DNA of 64,000 nucleotides from Erpobdella octoculata (Eukaryota; Annelida; Clitellata; Hirudinida; Erpobdellidae). Positions 23,991 to 34,866 of this stretch are shown here, piece by piece (position 1 is the stretch's first letter; each line of letters opens with the position of its first letter). The translations under genes and the position numbers were made by a program. The notes below the pieces were generated by a model. It was not told the DNA's origin and did no database searches. It saw nothing but the letters and a program-made list of their open reading frames with translations. The stretch spans positions 22,657,629 through 22,721,628 of the forward strand of contig OZ022242.1 in assembly GCA_963978895.1 (NCBI GenBank), in the 5' to 3' direction.

Positions 23991-24299
23991 GGGTAATCAT
24001 GTAGAATAGTTCCAGAAATTATTTTCGGTGTTTTTAATTATTTTTTTAATATAAAATTAATATAATTAGAAACAGAATAAAATTACCAATCGGATGATCC
24101 AAATAATTTATTGAAAATATAATTAAAGAAGAAGTTAATGACAGAAAACCGCCAGGTAGTAGGAAAAGCTAGGTTCATAAACAGTAAACTAACTAAAGGC
24201 GAAGCGAAATGAAATGTCAAATAAATTTATTGTGCGAGTTTTTATAAAACAATTTAAAAAAAATTACTTATTTTTAAAAAAGTATGAATTAATTTGTAT

Positions 24300-24352
24300 G
24301 CCTTAATTGAAAACTATCGCGTTTAACATTCTATGAAGAACAGTTCGGACTA
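24300..24352 (+). pseudogene. Stray copy of the Merlin gene's 3' end, upstream of the gene
   Basis: GCCTTAATTGAAAACTATCG, then CGTTTAACATT and ACAGTTCGGACT, matches the last codons and trailer of the transposase at 25476-25550. The transposon therefore carries a second, displaced copy of its own gene end. Confidence 0.7.
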
Positions 24353-24640
24353 GTTGTCAAATAAATTTATTTTGCGAGTTTTTATAAAACAATTTGAAAA
24401 AAAATTACTTATTTTTAAAAAAAAGTATGAATTAATTAAAAAATATTAGACACTGATTTGAATTATGCAATGCATAAAGCGGGATTCCAGGGAATTCCAT
24501 ATAAACTTGATAAAGATGGCAGGCCGACCGCGAGTTCAGCGTTTTGTTATTGTTGATCCGATTGAAATTTTAAATATAGCAGCGATAAAGATGGAGGACT
24601 GGAATATGGTATCACTATACATGATAGTATCCATGATACT

Positions 24641-25501
24641 ATGTCATGCATGGAATGGCTTGCCAGACGACGTCTCTTGAAAAACAGCCTTCAATGCCCC
24701 ACGTGTGGATCTCAGTGCTATTTGGCCCCGCACATTCAAGGACTGGATGGTTTTCGTTGGAGATGCACACCATGTGGTTTTCAAAAAAGTATTAGAGATG
24801 ATTCATTTTTTACTAGGAGTAAGCTGTCTCTATACAAAGTAGTCCTTCTGACATACTGCTATGCCAAGGACTATCCTCAGGATGTGAAACACTGCGAAGT
24901 AAAGGTGGGCAAGAAAACAATCATTGATTGGTTTAACTTCCTGAGAGAAGACTTAGGCAACTACGTGGAAAGGAATGAAATGGAGATGGAAGGGTTTGAC
25001 GCAAACGGAGAGCCGATCGTGGTGGAGATAGATGAATCCAAGTATTTCCACCGGAAGTTCCATAGAGGCACATGGAAAGAAGGACATTGGGTTTTTGGAG
25101 GAGTTGAACGCGTTTCCAAGAAGTGCTTTATAGTGGAGGTCCCTAATAGAAGAGCGGCAACATTGGAGCCTCTGATTCTACAACACTGCCTACCTGGTAC
25201 ACACATCATTAGTGACGGGTGGGCGTCTTACAGAAATATTTCAAATTTGAGGAATGGTATTTACCTGCATTCGGTCATTATTCACGAAGAAAACTTTGTC
25301 GATCCTAACGACGCGGAAATCCATACCCAAAATATAGAAAATCTGCGGATGAGAGCGAAACGAAAATTGAAACGACGGTTTGGAACGACCCGTGCTCTTT
25401 TCCCATCTTATCTACGTGAATTTGAGTTCCGTAGTATCAATCCAGATGGCAACATCTTTGGTGAAGTTCTGTGTGCCTTAATTGATAACTATCGCGTTTA
25501 A
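24641..25501 (+). CDS. Merlin (IS1016/ISXO2-like) DDE transposase
   Basis: 286 aa. An N-terminal zinc ribbon has C19, C22, C42 and C45. The ISXO2-like DDE domain shows D131 (VVEIDESKYFHRK), D192 (HIISDGWASY) and E233 (HTQNIENLRMRAK), so all three catalytic acids are present. The TIRs surround it within 700 bp each side. An upstream open stretch (24465-24680) reading MAGRPRVQRFVIVDPIEIL overlaps in another frame and may be the true N-terminus, separated by a short shift at a 12-bp imperfect duplication (about 24618-24640). The core protein looks intact. It is eukaryotic Merlin rather than a bacterial insertion sequence, judged by context. Confidence 0.9.
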   Translation: MSCMEWLARRRLLKNSLQCPTCGSQCYLAPHIQGLDGFRWRCTPCGFQKSIRDDSFFTRSKLSLYKVVLLTYCYAKDYPQDVKHCEVKVGKKTIIDWFNFLREDLGNYVERNEMEMEGFDANGEPIVVEIDESKYFHRKFHRGTWKEGHWVFGGVERVSKKCFIVEVPNRRAATLEPLILQHCLPGTHIISDGWASYRNISNLRNGIYLHSVIIHEENFVDPNDAEIHTQNIENLRMRAKRKLKRRFGTTRALFPSYLREFEFRSINPDGNIFGEVLCALIDNYRV

Positions 25502-25893
25502 CATTGAGTTTATTGATAACTATCGCGTTTAACATTTAACAGTTCGGACTTGAATAAACTTAAATTTTTTTTGTAAATAATGTTATTTTGACTGCGTGAA
25601 TACCATTTCTTGTGTTACTTTTGCTAATAATTTTTTTTTTAAGCGCTGTAAATATTTCTTGTCTGCGCTATAAATAGTAATTTCTGTTTGACTTCGCTAT
25701 TCATAGTTTTTGTTGCTGTTCTCTTGCGCGTTTCGTGGGTTTTCCGAGAAAATTTTATTATCAAAAATTAATAAACTGCTTGGATCATTAAATTGGAATT
25801 ATTATTGTGATTACAAATATATAATTATTATTACGGAAAAATAATTAAAAACACCGAAAATAATTTCTGGAACTATTCTACATGATTACTACC

Positions 25894-26785
25894 CTGATGC
25901 CCACAGATTTCTTCATATTTTATAACTATCTTTTTCAAGTAGATGTAGTCCGATGTACATATTTTCTAAAGGTTTTACAGTATTAGACATATGATTTTAG
26001 ACTTGTTTTGCTTTTTTAGGTAGACATACGGGACTGCCGGCACGCTAGCAATTTTAATTTTACCGATTGCAACCACGACGAACCGCCAGGGCAATAGCAA
26101 CGACCTGAAAAATCGGCCTGTGCAGTTTCTACCATGGATGCACGGTTCAAATTCTCTAATTTCAAGCGAGCGAAGCCTGGCACTGCTCGTTTAGACATAT
26201 AACTCACCGACTGTAACATAAAATTACATAATATGACAAGGACTAGACCCAAAAAGTAAGAAGTAAACAAGCAAAAACCAATTTTTTGGAAAGATAACAA
26301 AATAAGAACTCAATTCCGGTTTCTTAAACATCTCTTTCATGCAAAAAAGCTAATTTATTAAATATCTATGTTAATAAATAAACTTTATAAGTCAAATGGC
26401 CAGGTTATCAACCCCACTCACCAAAGCATTTTATAATTCATCAAAAATCTCCGTTACGCATTTTTATATTCACATGATAAACGCTCTGATTTAAACCACA
26501 ATCACCGTGATTTGGTTCAGGGGCTCTAAGTGAATAAGAAAAAACGCTTAACTGAGATATTTGATAAATTTAAAAAAGCTTTGGTTTTGGTGAGTGTAGT
26601 TGTGTGGTTGATACATGGTGAATAAAAAACACGCCCATATTCACAGATCATACCCGAATTTTTAACATAGAAGTCTTCTGATTGGTTCTGGATGACCTAT
26701 TTGTTTGACTACCATAACAACGTGATCTTCCGTAACACACAAAAACTGATCTTCAAGATTCAAGAACCTTACCAGAACAACAGTT
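25894..26785. other. Spacer, no gene seen
   Basis: A 94-codon minus ORF (26016-26300) has no recognisable similarity and is not called. Confidence 0.5.
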
Positions 26786-27720
26786 TGAAAAATAGCAGAT
26801 GGTTAGTTTGAGTAAAAGGCGCCCCACGTGTTAAGTTTTAACAAGTAAATTAAAAACGAATTTTTAAAACCAATGCTCTTATATGTAATTAAAACACAAA
26901 TTTTGCAATCAATTTTTTCTTATATTACTCTTTTATTTTATGTTAAAGTCGAAATATCTTAATTATATCGAAATTAATTAAAATTATCTAAATTAATTGA
27001 CTTATTGTAAAACTAATAATTGAATATTGCATTGTCTTCTATTTTAAGCATGTATGCAAAATTTGAAAAAAATCTATCATCAGGAAGTGACTCAAAAATT
27101 GATTGCAAGATTTGAAACAGACAGAGAAACAAACAGACAGACAGAGAAACAGAGACGACGAGTTAATAAAAGCATTGGTAATAATAATAAAAATATCATC
27201 AAAAAGCATCGAATTTAAATATCTCAACTATTTTCATGAAAATTTCGTACACGCTTGAGAATCGCGGTCAGTGAGTGTGGTTCGTGTTAACTTGGTAAAA
27301 TAGTCTGCCAGTCGGTTAGCGTTTTGTGGTCAAGAAAACCCTCAAGAAACCCCTCGATTAAATCCTCAAGAAAATTAACTAAATTAATTGACTTATTGTA
27401 AAACTAATAATTGAATATTGCATTGTCTTCTATCTTGGGCATGTATGCAAAATTTGAAAAAAATCTATCATCAGGAAGTGACTCAAAAATTGATTGCAAG
27501 ATTTGAAACAGACAGAGAAACAGACAGAGAAACAGAGCCGACGAGTTAATAAAAGCATTGGTAAAAAATTACGACTTGTTTGCTATACGAATGTCCATAT
27601 TTAAGACATTTCTCACACGGCATAGACAAAAATTATTTTATGCTTTTTACAAAAACGTAGTGTTTAAAAAACCTTTTTTTTTAATATTTTAGTCTTATGC
27701 GATTATATCCTATCTCCACC
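26786..27720. mobile_element. Interrupted fold-back element copy
   Basis: 26786-26841 (AATAGCAGATGGTTAGTTTG) and 27575-27720 (TGCTATACGAATGTC...) match consecutive parts of the fold-back element at 31641-31999. About 730 bp lies between them. Confidence 0.6.
26990..27570 (+). repeat. Direct repeat of a retroelement tail module
   Basis: About 190 bp (26990-27180) recurs at 27368-27565 almost unchanged. Shared marks are TATCATCAGGAAGTGACTCA, then GAAACAGACAGAGAAAC, then GACGAGTTAATAAAAGCATT. This resembles the tail module at 4136-4270. Confidence 0.75.
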
Positions 27721-27893
27721 ATCTTATGGATGAAAAAACAAGAAGTTGAGTCATACGCTTTGATATTGGAAGATAATCTAGCAAACCTGATGAATTGTGA
27801 ATTAATGATTCTCTTGAATACATGTGTGGGGTGATGTGACCTGGGATGAAGATATTGAAAGTAGTTAGTTAGCTTGAAATAAGTATGGTGATG

Positions 27894-29220
27894 CAGGGAC
27901 GTAAATTCAGCATTTTCCAGGGAGGGGGCAAAATTTTCCCGCCATTATATAGCTTACTGACAGGGTTACCCGGTGTTGTCCGGGTTTTTTGTGCTTAGTT
28001 TTGTCTCGTTTTTCCCAATGAAACGTCAAAGAAATAACAGATTTTTTTTTAATTTTTCAAAATTTTCTCATCAATGAAGTACCTGCATGCCAAATGTTGT
28101 TAAAATTGCTCCTGCGCCTTGGATGTGATAAACGAATGCTCTCACACGCACATTACTTTTTACATTTATATAAATACGTAGGTACAAGCAGAGAGGGATG
28201 GGGAAATGCATCCCCCATCAGAGTATCAATTGAAATTTTTTGGGTATAATACCTTGTTTTTGAAAAACGACCGCAGCTTTTTTGGGAGGAGAAATTGGAA
28301 GTCTTTGAAAAATTTTTGAAAAATACTTACGACTACCCCTTACCGGTTATCAACTTTTTGGAAGAGAATATAAAAAAGTTTTGAAGTGAATCCCCCACCA
28401 GAAAATTCTGGATTTGCCAGGCGCCACTGGGTATAAGGGGAATGAATGATTTAATCATATTGCAGTAAAACAAGTAAAGAAAAAACGAGTTTTTCAACAC
28501 AAACTTTGATTTCAAATACATTCAATTTAGAGATGCAAAAGATGTTCAAAGTTTTTTTTTAAATTGAATCATGTATTTTCATCAAATATAAAGCTATGCT
28601 GAAAGTTTCAACTCCCTAGCTAGTCAAAATGCTGGTTAAATTTCACTTGCAAGATTTGCGTACAGAGAAAGTCTCACACACACAAACAAACAGAGATTGT
28701 AACCTAAATAAAAGTTTGTAAAAAAGATGTCCAAAATGGGGTGGGTATAATTTTGTTTTATTTTTGTGTAATAAATAATAACTTTGATGTAGACAGCTGT
28801 GAGGGAATCAACATTGTATCAATACCACTAATAGGGTAAAATTCCACGAGTTCGCTGATTGTATTTTGGCACAGAAAACAGCTAATCTTTGGACCAACAC
28901 TGATACAAAAATTATTACTCGAGCTAAGATATAAAATTGTCTACACACGCAAAAAGAATTCCAATACGCATTGAATCATCACGAGGCTAAGTAAAGTTAA
29001 AATTAACATATTATATAGTAAACTCTAAGTAAAAAAAATTTTTAATTTTGGAAATCAAGGGGGGGGCGAATTGTCTATACACGCCAGAAGGATTCCAATA
29101 CGCATTGCATCATCACTAGGTTAAGTAAAGTTAAAATTAAATAAATATATAGTAAACTCTAGGCAAAAAAATTCAAATTTTGAAAATCAGGGGCCCCCTG
29201 CCCCCCAATTTACGTCCCTG
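27894..29220. mobile_element. Non-autonomous hAT element, copy 1, perfect TSD
   Basis: The ends CAGGGACGTAAATT (left) and CAGGGACGTAAATT (right, complement) are identical 14-bp inverted repeats backed by G-rich and C-rich stretches. The target duplication is TGGTGATG (27886-27893 and 29221-29228). The 1327 bp lack a transposase but include a retroelement-tail-like internal segment at about 28445-28735. Confidence 0.93.
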
Positions 29221-29329
29221 TGGTGATGTATCTTGTTTGAGGTCTTGTATAATGATAAGTTAAGAAAATTAACTTAAATTCTCTTCCATATATAGAGAAT
29301 TTAATTAAAATTCTCGGAATTAAGTTGTT

Positions 29330-29590
29330 AACTAGAAAACAAATAAAGGAAAAAACGAGTTTTTTAATACAAACTTTAATTTCAAATACAATCGATTTAG
29401 AAATACGAAAGATGTTCGAATTAATTTTTTTAATTGAATCATGTATTGTCATTGTCATCCAATATAAAGCTATGCTGAAAGTTTCAGCTTCCTAGCTAGT
29501 CAAAAATCTTGTTAAATTTTACTTGCAAAATTTGTGTACAGAGAGAGCCACACAAACAGATATTGTAACCTAAATATATGTTTGTAATAA
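29330..29590 (+). repeat. Retroelement tail segment shared with the hAT elements
   Basis: This 260-bp stretch (AAAGCTATGCTGAAAGTTTC, then ATTGTAACCTAAATA) is a diverged copy of the internal segment of both hAT copies (28445-28735 and 32690-32950). It lies just 3' of the Penelope-like RT. Confidence 0.7.
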
Positions 29591-30187
29591 AATAAACTCT
29601 ACAGAACCATTCCAAACTAAAAAGATGTCAATATAACGTCCATAAAAGCTAACGTGTAGGTTATCGGTGACATAAAGATCAAATTCTTCTAAATATATAT
29701 TAGCAAGGGTAGGTGAGTAAGCTTTACCCATAGCGAAACCATTTGTTTGAATGTACTTCCTATTGTTAAATAAGAAAGTGTTATGAGTCAATGAGTGTTT
29801 TAGAAGTGATATAAGAAAATCAACTTGTTTTTCATTATCAGAGTAAGAAATTAGTTTTTTCTTAGCTTCAGATAGACTTCTCATATTAACAACATTTGTA
29901 TATAAAGAAGAAACATCACCAGTGACAAGTAAAGGCGACCTTTTAAATGTAAAAGTCTTCAGTCTGTCAATAAGGTGGTATGTATCCTTAAGGACAAGCC
30001 GAAGACCCCTAGCAACTAACTTAAGATTATAGTCAAGAAAAACATTAATGTGGTTATCGACTGAACCAATATCGGAAATGATAGGCCTACCTTGTGGGGT
30101 TCTATCATTAAACCACTTTTCTTTTTCTTTATTAATTTTGAGAAGTTTATAAAATTTTCTTTTTTTGGTTCTGCTTGAGGCAATCAC
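29570..30187 (-). pseudogene. Penelope-like reverse transcriptase fragment, one catalytic Asp missing
   Basis: 205 codons with RT motifs of Penelope-like elements: FYKLLKINKEKE, GRPIISDIGSVDNHIN, LLVTGDVSSLYTNV (motif A Asp present) and NGFAMGKAYSPTLANIYLEE. The active-site box reads YGRYIDIFLVW, where the family has RYIDDIF. An in-frame loss of one codon thus removes one of the paired acids. The frame runs out soon after, and neither the thumb nor a GIY-YIG endonuclease is seen, so it is truncated at both ends. A tail module on the same strand (30205-30345) directly precedes it, as expected for tandem or pLTR-type Penelope arrangements. Confidence 0.85.
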
Positions 30188-30204
30188 GAAATTTTTTATT
30201 AAAT

Positions 30205-30345
30205 TTTTTTTTTAACTTCACTCGTCTCTCTGTTTGTTTGTTTGCCTGTGGTAATCAAATCTTAGAAACAAAAATTCACCCACTTTTTGACTACCTAGAG
30301 CTCTAAAACTTTCAGGAATGCTTTATTCTGGATGACAATACGTGA
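30205..30345 (-). repeat. Retroelement 3'-tail module upstream of the Penelope-like RT
   Basis: The complement reads CAGAATAAAGCATTCCTGAA, then GTTTTAGAGCTCTAGG, then ACAGAGAGACGAGTGAAGTT. It is a close copy of 4136-4270. Confidence 0.65.
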
Positions 30346-30657
30346 ATTGAATGTTTCCGACATGAATTAGGCCTTAAATCAATTAAAATAATAAAATCAA
30401 ATTAATCAAATTATTTATATATAAGTCGCCAGAGGTCCAAAATAATTAAACAGTACGGATGTTTATAAGTCGCCAGAAGTCCAAAATAATTAAAGGTTGT
30501 TTTAGATTCAAAAATTTTAGTTTGTTGACTCAGATAAAGAGGCTAATAAAAGCATTTTTTAAAATTTATTTTTCATCTTTAATTGTTAATTACATTATTC
30601 TTAAAACCTGATTCATAATATTTTCAGCAGCCTTAATGTCAATTCAATTCAATTCAA

Positions 30658-31015
30658 TGGACCACAAAAGACTGACGTCACACGAGCTTAACTGGAGACA
30701 AACAAATAATTGAGATCTATAGCCGTACACCTGATTTGTTTTATGCGATATATTTAAACGTCTTAATAATTAGAAATTAAGAATATTGTTTTATAATAGT
30801 ATCTTTTATTTATTGAGCCTAAAATATAATTTTCAATATTTAAAAAAAAATTTCCCATCGCTTTATTAAGTTAATATCAACTTGAACAAAATTAGCTATA
30901 GCCTAATATAAATTTAATGACAAAGATAAAGCCATTTAAAGCCGTATCGACACTGTAAACAAGGTTTTTTTTTGTCTCCAGTGTATATTTTGTGACGTCA
31001 TGACTTTTGTGGTCC
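30658..31015. mobile_element. MITE inserted in a LINE 3' tail
   Basis: The ends TGGACCACAAAAG (left) and TGGACCACAAAAG (right, complement) continue imperfectly to GACGTCAC, about 30 bp. Both flanks are TTCAATTCA-like, as expected if it landed in the (GAATT)n tail of the LINE at 31020-31540. 358 bp; superfamily not assigned. Confidence 0.75.
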
Positions 31016-31019
31016 ATTC

Positions 31020-31540
31020 AATTCGTCTTTATTCAGACCACCGTCAGACCGCAATGGCTTACAGCAATAAATAAATAAATAAGTAATAATTATAAAAAAA
31101 ATTAATAAAAATATAATAAAATAATAAAAATAAAATAAACTAAAAAAATAAAATGAAATACAGAATTTTTAAAGTTTGCAGTTCATAAAACATGCGAATC
31201 AGATAATTTTTTGAGAAAAGACTATTAGGTTTGTCTTCGACGCATGTTATAAATTCGCGGAGATTTCAATGGAAGATATGGATGCAGCGGGTGACTATTA
31301 TCTTCCATAACTCGCCGGAACAATTTTCTGTCAGCCTGGTCACTCAGTTCGGTAAATGTCCGTAATCCGTCATAAAATCCAGCACGAGTAGACCTCCTAA
31401 GAAATCCATCAAGTCATCTCTCTGTCCCTCATTAACAAATCCCCACCAAGAAGGAGACGCATACCGAAGTCTTGCCATCACCGTAGAGTTGAAGACTGTA
31501 GTTTTCGCAAGAGCCGTTTCGGAAGAGTTTGAAATCAAAC
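31020..31540 (-). pseudogene. 3' end of a non-LTR retrotransposon
   Basis: The minus-strand pieces VMARLRYASPSWWGF, GFYDGLRTFTELSDQADRKL and SHPLHPYLP match the extreme C-terminus common to several LINE clades, with one frameshift near 31390. A 3' UTR with TTTATTTATTTA and a final GAATAAAGACGAATTGAA tail follows at 31015-31100. Confidence 0.75.
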
Positions 31541-31640
31541 ACTATGACACGTAATTTCTATATATATAGATTAATAAATAATTATAGTAAGGTAATATTT
31601 TTTTAAATAATTTATTTAATATTAAAAGTTATTTCTATAT

Positions 31641-31999
31641 GAACTAAAAAAGAGAAAATAAAATATTTAAAAATACCAAACTAAAAAAAAATAAAATAAT
31701 TTTTTTCTGGGCTGTGTGAGACATGTTTTTATGGAGGCATGCGTTAATTGTGGACATTCGTTCAACAAACAAGCCATAAATTTTCAACACTTCAAACGTG
31801 GGGCGCCATTTATATTCAAAAAAGCATTCTATCTTGTTTAAAAAATAGCAGATGGTTAGTTTGAGTAAAAGGCCCCCCACGTTTTAAGTGTTGAAAATTT
31901 ATGGCTTCTTTGTTATACGAATGTCAACAATTAACGCATGCCTTCATCAAAGCATTTTTCACACAGCCCAGAGAAAAATTATTTTCTCTTTTTTAGTTC
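31641..31999. mobile_element. Fold-back (long inverted repeat) element
   Basis: The left arm (31641-31807) and right arm (31871-31999) are imperfect reverse complements. Both contain CTGGGCTGTGTGA, GGCATGCGTTAATTGT and GCCATAAATTTTCAACACTT. The loop is about 60 bp. No coding sequence. A split copy lies at 26786-27720. Confidence 0.8.
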
Positions 32000-32117
32000 A
32001 CAAAACGTGATATTTTTAAAAGTTTTTTTTTTATATTTTATTATTGTCTTTTTATGATGCAAAATTATTTTTTATATATAGATTATACAAAGTAATCTTT
32101 AATTTGATAGCTAAATT

Positions 32118-33485
32118 CAGGGACGTAAATTCAGCATTTTTCAGGGGGGGGGGCAAAATTTTCCCGCCATTATATAGCTTACTGACAGGGTTACCCAGTG
32201 TTGTCCAGGTTTTTTGTGCTTAGTTTTGTCTCGTTTTTGCCAACTAAACGTCAAAGAAATAACAGATTTTTTTGTAATTTTTTAAAATTTTCTCATTAAT
32301 GAAGTTACCTGCATGCCAAATGTTGTTAAAATTGCTCCTGCGGATTGGATGTGATAAACGAATGCTCTCACACACACATTATCTTTTACATTTATATAAA
32401 TACGTAGGTACAAGCAGAGAGGGATGGGGAAATGCATCCCTCATCAGAGTATCAATTGAAATTTTTTGGGTATAATATCTTGTTTTTGGAAAACGACCGC
32501 AGCTTTTTTGGGAGGAGAAATTGGAAGTCTTTGAAAATTTTTTTGAAAAATACTTACGACTACCCCTTACCGGTTATCAGCTTTTTGGAAGAGAATATAA
32601 AAAAGTTTCTGAAATGAATTCCCCCAGAAAATTCTGGATTTGCCACGCGCCACTGGGTATAAGGGGGATGAATGATTTAATCATATTTTAGTAAAACAAG
32701 TAAAGGAAAAACGAGTTTTTCAACACATACTTTGATTTCAAATACATTCAATTTAGAAATGCAAAAGATGTTCAAAGTTTTTTTTTAAATTGAATCATGT
32801 ATTTTCATCAAATATAAAGCTGTGCTGAAAGTTTCAACTTCCTAGCTAGTCAAAATGCTGGTTATATTTCACTTGCAAGATTTGCGTACAGAGAAAGACA
32901 CACATACACAAACAAACAGAAATTGTAACCTAAATAAAAATTTGTAAAAAAAGATGTCCAAAATGGGGTGGGTATAATTTTGTTTTATTTTTGTGTAATA
33001 AATAATAACTTTGATGTAGACAGCTGTGAGGGAATCAACATTGTATTAATACCACTAATAGGGTAAAATTCCACGAGTTCTCTTATTGTATTTTGGCACA
33101 GAAAACAGCTAACCTTTGAACCAACGTTGATACACAAATTATTACTCTGCAGTTATTGGTAAATCTAGCATCGAGCTAAGATATAAAATTGTCTACACAC
33201 GCAAAAAGAATTCCAATACGCATTGAATCATCACGAGGTTAGGTAAAGTTAAAATTAACATATTATATAGTACACTATAAGTAAAAAAAAATTTTAATTT
33301 TGGAAATCAATGGGGGCGAATTGTCTATGCACGCCAGAATGATTCCAATACGCATTGCATCATCACTAGGTTAAGTAAAGTTAAAATTAAATAAATATAT
33401 TTTAACTCTAGGTAAAAAAACTCAAATTTTGAAAATCAGGGGGGGGCAAATGCCTCCCCCTGCCCCCCCCCAATTTACGTCCCTG
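32118..33485. mobile_element. Non-autonomous hAT element, copy 2, perfect TSD
   Basis: Same orientation and ends as copy 1 (CAGGGACGTAAATT). Target duplication GCTAAATT at 32110-32117 and 33486-33493. It is 1368 bp and nearly identical to copy 1 along its length, including the internal tail-like segment. Differences are mainly small indels, one an added block near 33140-33170. Confidence 0.93.
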
Positions 33486-33493
33486 GCTAAATT

Positions 33494-33810
33494 ATAGTAT
33501 TAAGGTCGTTCTGACCCAAGATATAGAGTTACAAAATACGCGTTTAGCGTCGGAACATTATCATTGGTTACTGAATAGAAACGGCTGATACTGGGCGCCT
33601 ACCCTCTTTACTTCAAAGCAAAAATTAAAAAAGTTTTGGAATTTTGGCCCTCGAGTAATCTGAAAATGTTTAATTTGGCCCTTGGCTTAAAACGTTGTGA
33701 ATATCTGCCCTGTCTCACTCTCAACCACACCAGCCTATCTATTTCTCACCATTATAACGATACATTGTATGTAATTTTCTGTATACAAATGCAATATGTG
33801 TGTTTATTAG
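33494..33810. other. Spacer, no gene seen
   Basis: Unique-looking sequence ending in TTTATTAG, the left target duplication of the following 24-kb nest. Confidence 0.5.
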
Positions 33811-34086
33811 TAGAAATGCACCGATAGTATCGGTATCGGCAGTATCGACAATATCGGTATTTTTCAGGTATCGGTATCGGTATCGGCCTGGTAAAATTTT
33901 GAGGGTCATTGGCTGATATTGATTTTTATTTCTATTGAAAGTTTTTGGTATAACAGCAAAGATTTTAAGTGAAAAGCTTTATTTACAAACAAAGAAACTG
34001 AATTGATAATGTTCAATAAATTAAATTACACATGCGCAGAATGCTTGTATTGAGCAAAATTACTTAATGCTGCGTAATATTGATTA

Positions 34087-34636
34087 ACTAGAGATAGCCC
34101 GTCAAAAATGACGGAAGTTTTAAAATACGTCGACCGTTGTTATCAAATAGTGGCTCTCCGTCTTCATTCACAAAAATCATTGCCACTTCATTACTTGTCG
34201 GTGCATTGTATCTCCGCTGATCTGACTGTCGATCTCTTCTCAGTGCCATATTGATGATTGGAATTTGCTCTCCTGCTGCTATGGCATGTTCAGCTTATTG
34301 ATTTTCTATATCTTGCATCAATTGATAGCTTTGAGTTTTGTTGAAGTTAATTGCTTCGTTACGAACTGCCTCACCCGCACGATCTCGTGCTAAACGTTGG
34401 GAGATCGCATTAGCAGCTCGATGTAGCAGCAATTCACTGGGAGACATTTGTTCAACTCGATGACGTTGTGAGGCAGCATTGGAAGTGTGAAGAGCTTGTA
34501 GATGTTGAGGAGTAAGTCGATAGACATAACGTTGTTGTGATGCGGCATGAGAAGGATAAAAAAATTGTTGCCTTTCTTTAGCTAGACGCCGTTTTTTCGA
34601 CACAGGATCTTCGTCGTCATTTAAATTAAGAGACAT
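34087..34636 (-). pseudogene. Helentron copy C: N-terminal Helitron ORF fused to the 3' terminus
   Basis: ATG at 34636. The 113 codons read KKRRLAKERQQFFYPSHA and so on. After one in-frame TAA the same frame continues with MALRRDRQSDQRRYNAPTSNEVAMIFV, broken here as MALRRDRQSDQRRYNAP then TSNEVAMIFVNEDGEPL. This is the pre-Rep region of Helitron proteins. The frame then runs into the terminal hairpin (CCGTCATTTTTGACGG) and its stop TAG is part of the terminal CTAG (34090-34087). Everything from the Rep domain on is deleted. Confidence 0.75.
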
Positions 34637-34740
34637 TTTGTTTAAAAATATATACTTTATTTTTCAATTATTAAAATCTGAACTTAATTAATAGGAAAAA
34701 CAAAACTAATAAATATATATATATAAATAAATTTTATCAT

Positions 34741-34742
<2 letters not shown>

Positions 34743-34808
<66 letters not shown>
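34743..34808. repeat. (TA)n microsatellite
   Basis: TA tract upstream of a Helitron-like 3' end; a second short tract lies at 34850-34866. Confidence 0.95.
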
Positions 34809-34810
<2 letters not shown>

Positions 34811-34866
34811 CTTTATTTGTCAATTATTAAAATTCATATATATAATTTGATATATATATATATATA

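Larger units (their letters stand above)
23991..25893 (+). mobile_element. Merlin-family DNA transposon
   Basis: The left end GGGTAATCATGTAGAATAG (23991-24009) and the right end, complement GGGTAGTAATCATGTAGAATAG-type (three bases longer), form inverted repeats that extend for about 50 bp to TTTTTAATTATTTTT. They enclose one transposase gene. Target duplications of 8-9 bp are expected for Merlin but were not found. Upstream of the gene is a duplicated non-coding block (24214-24290 and 24354-24440). Confidence 0.85.

Noticed and set aside
24641..25501. Bacterial insertion sequence (IS1016/ISXO2 type) or contamination
   Set aside because: TIRs of about 50 bp, AT-rich animal repeat context and continuity with flanking eukaryotic elements fit a Merlin transposon.
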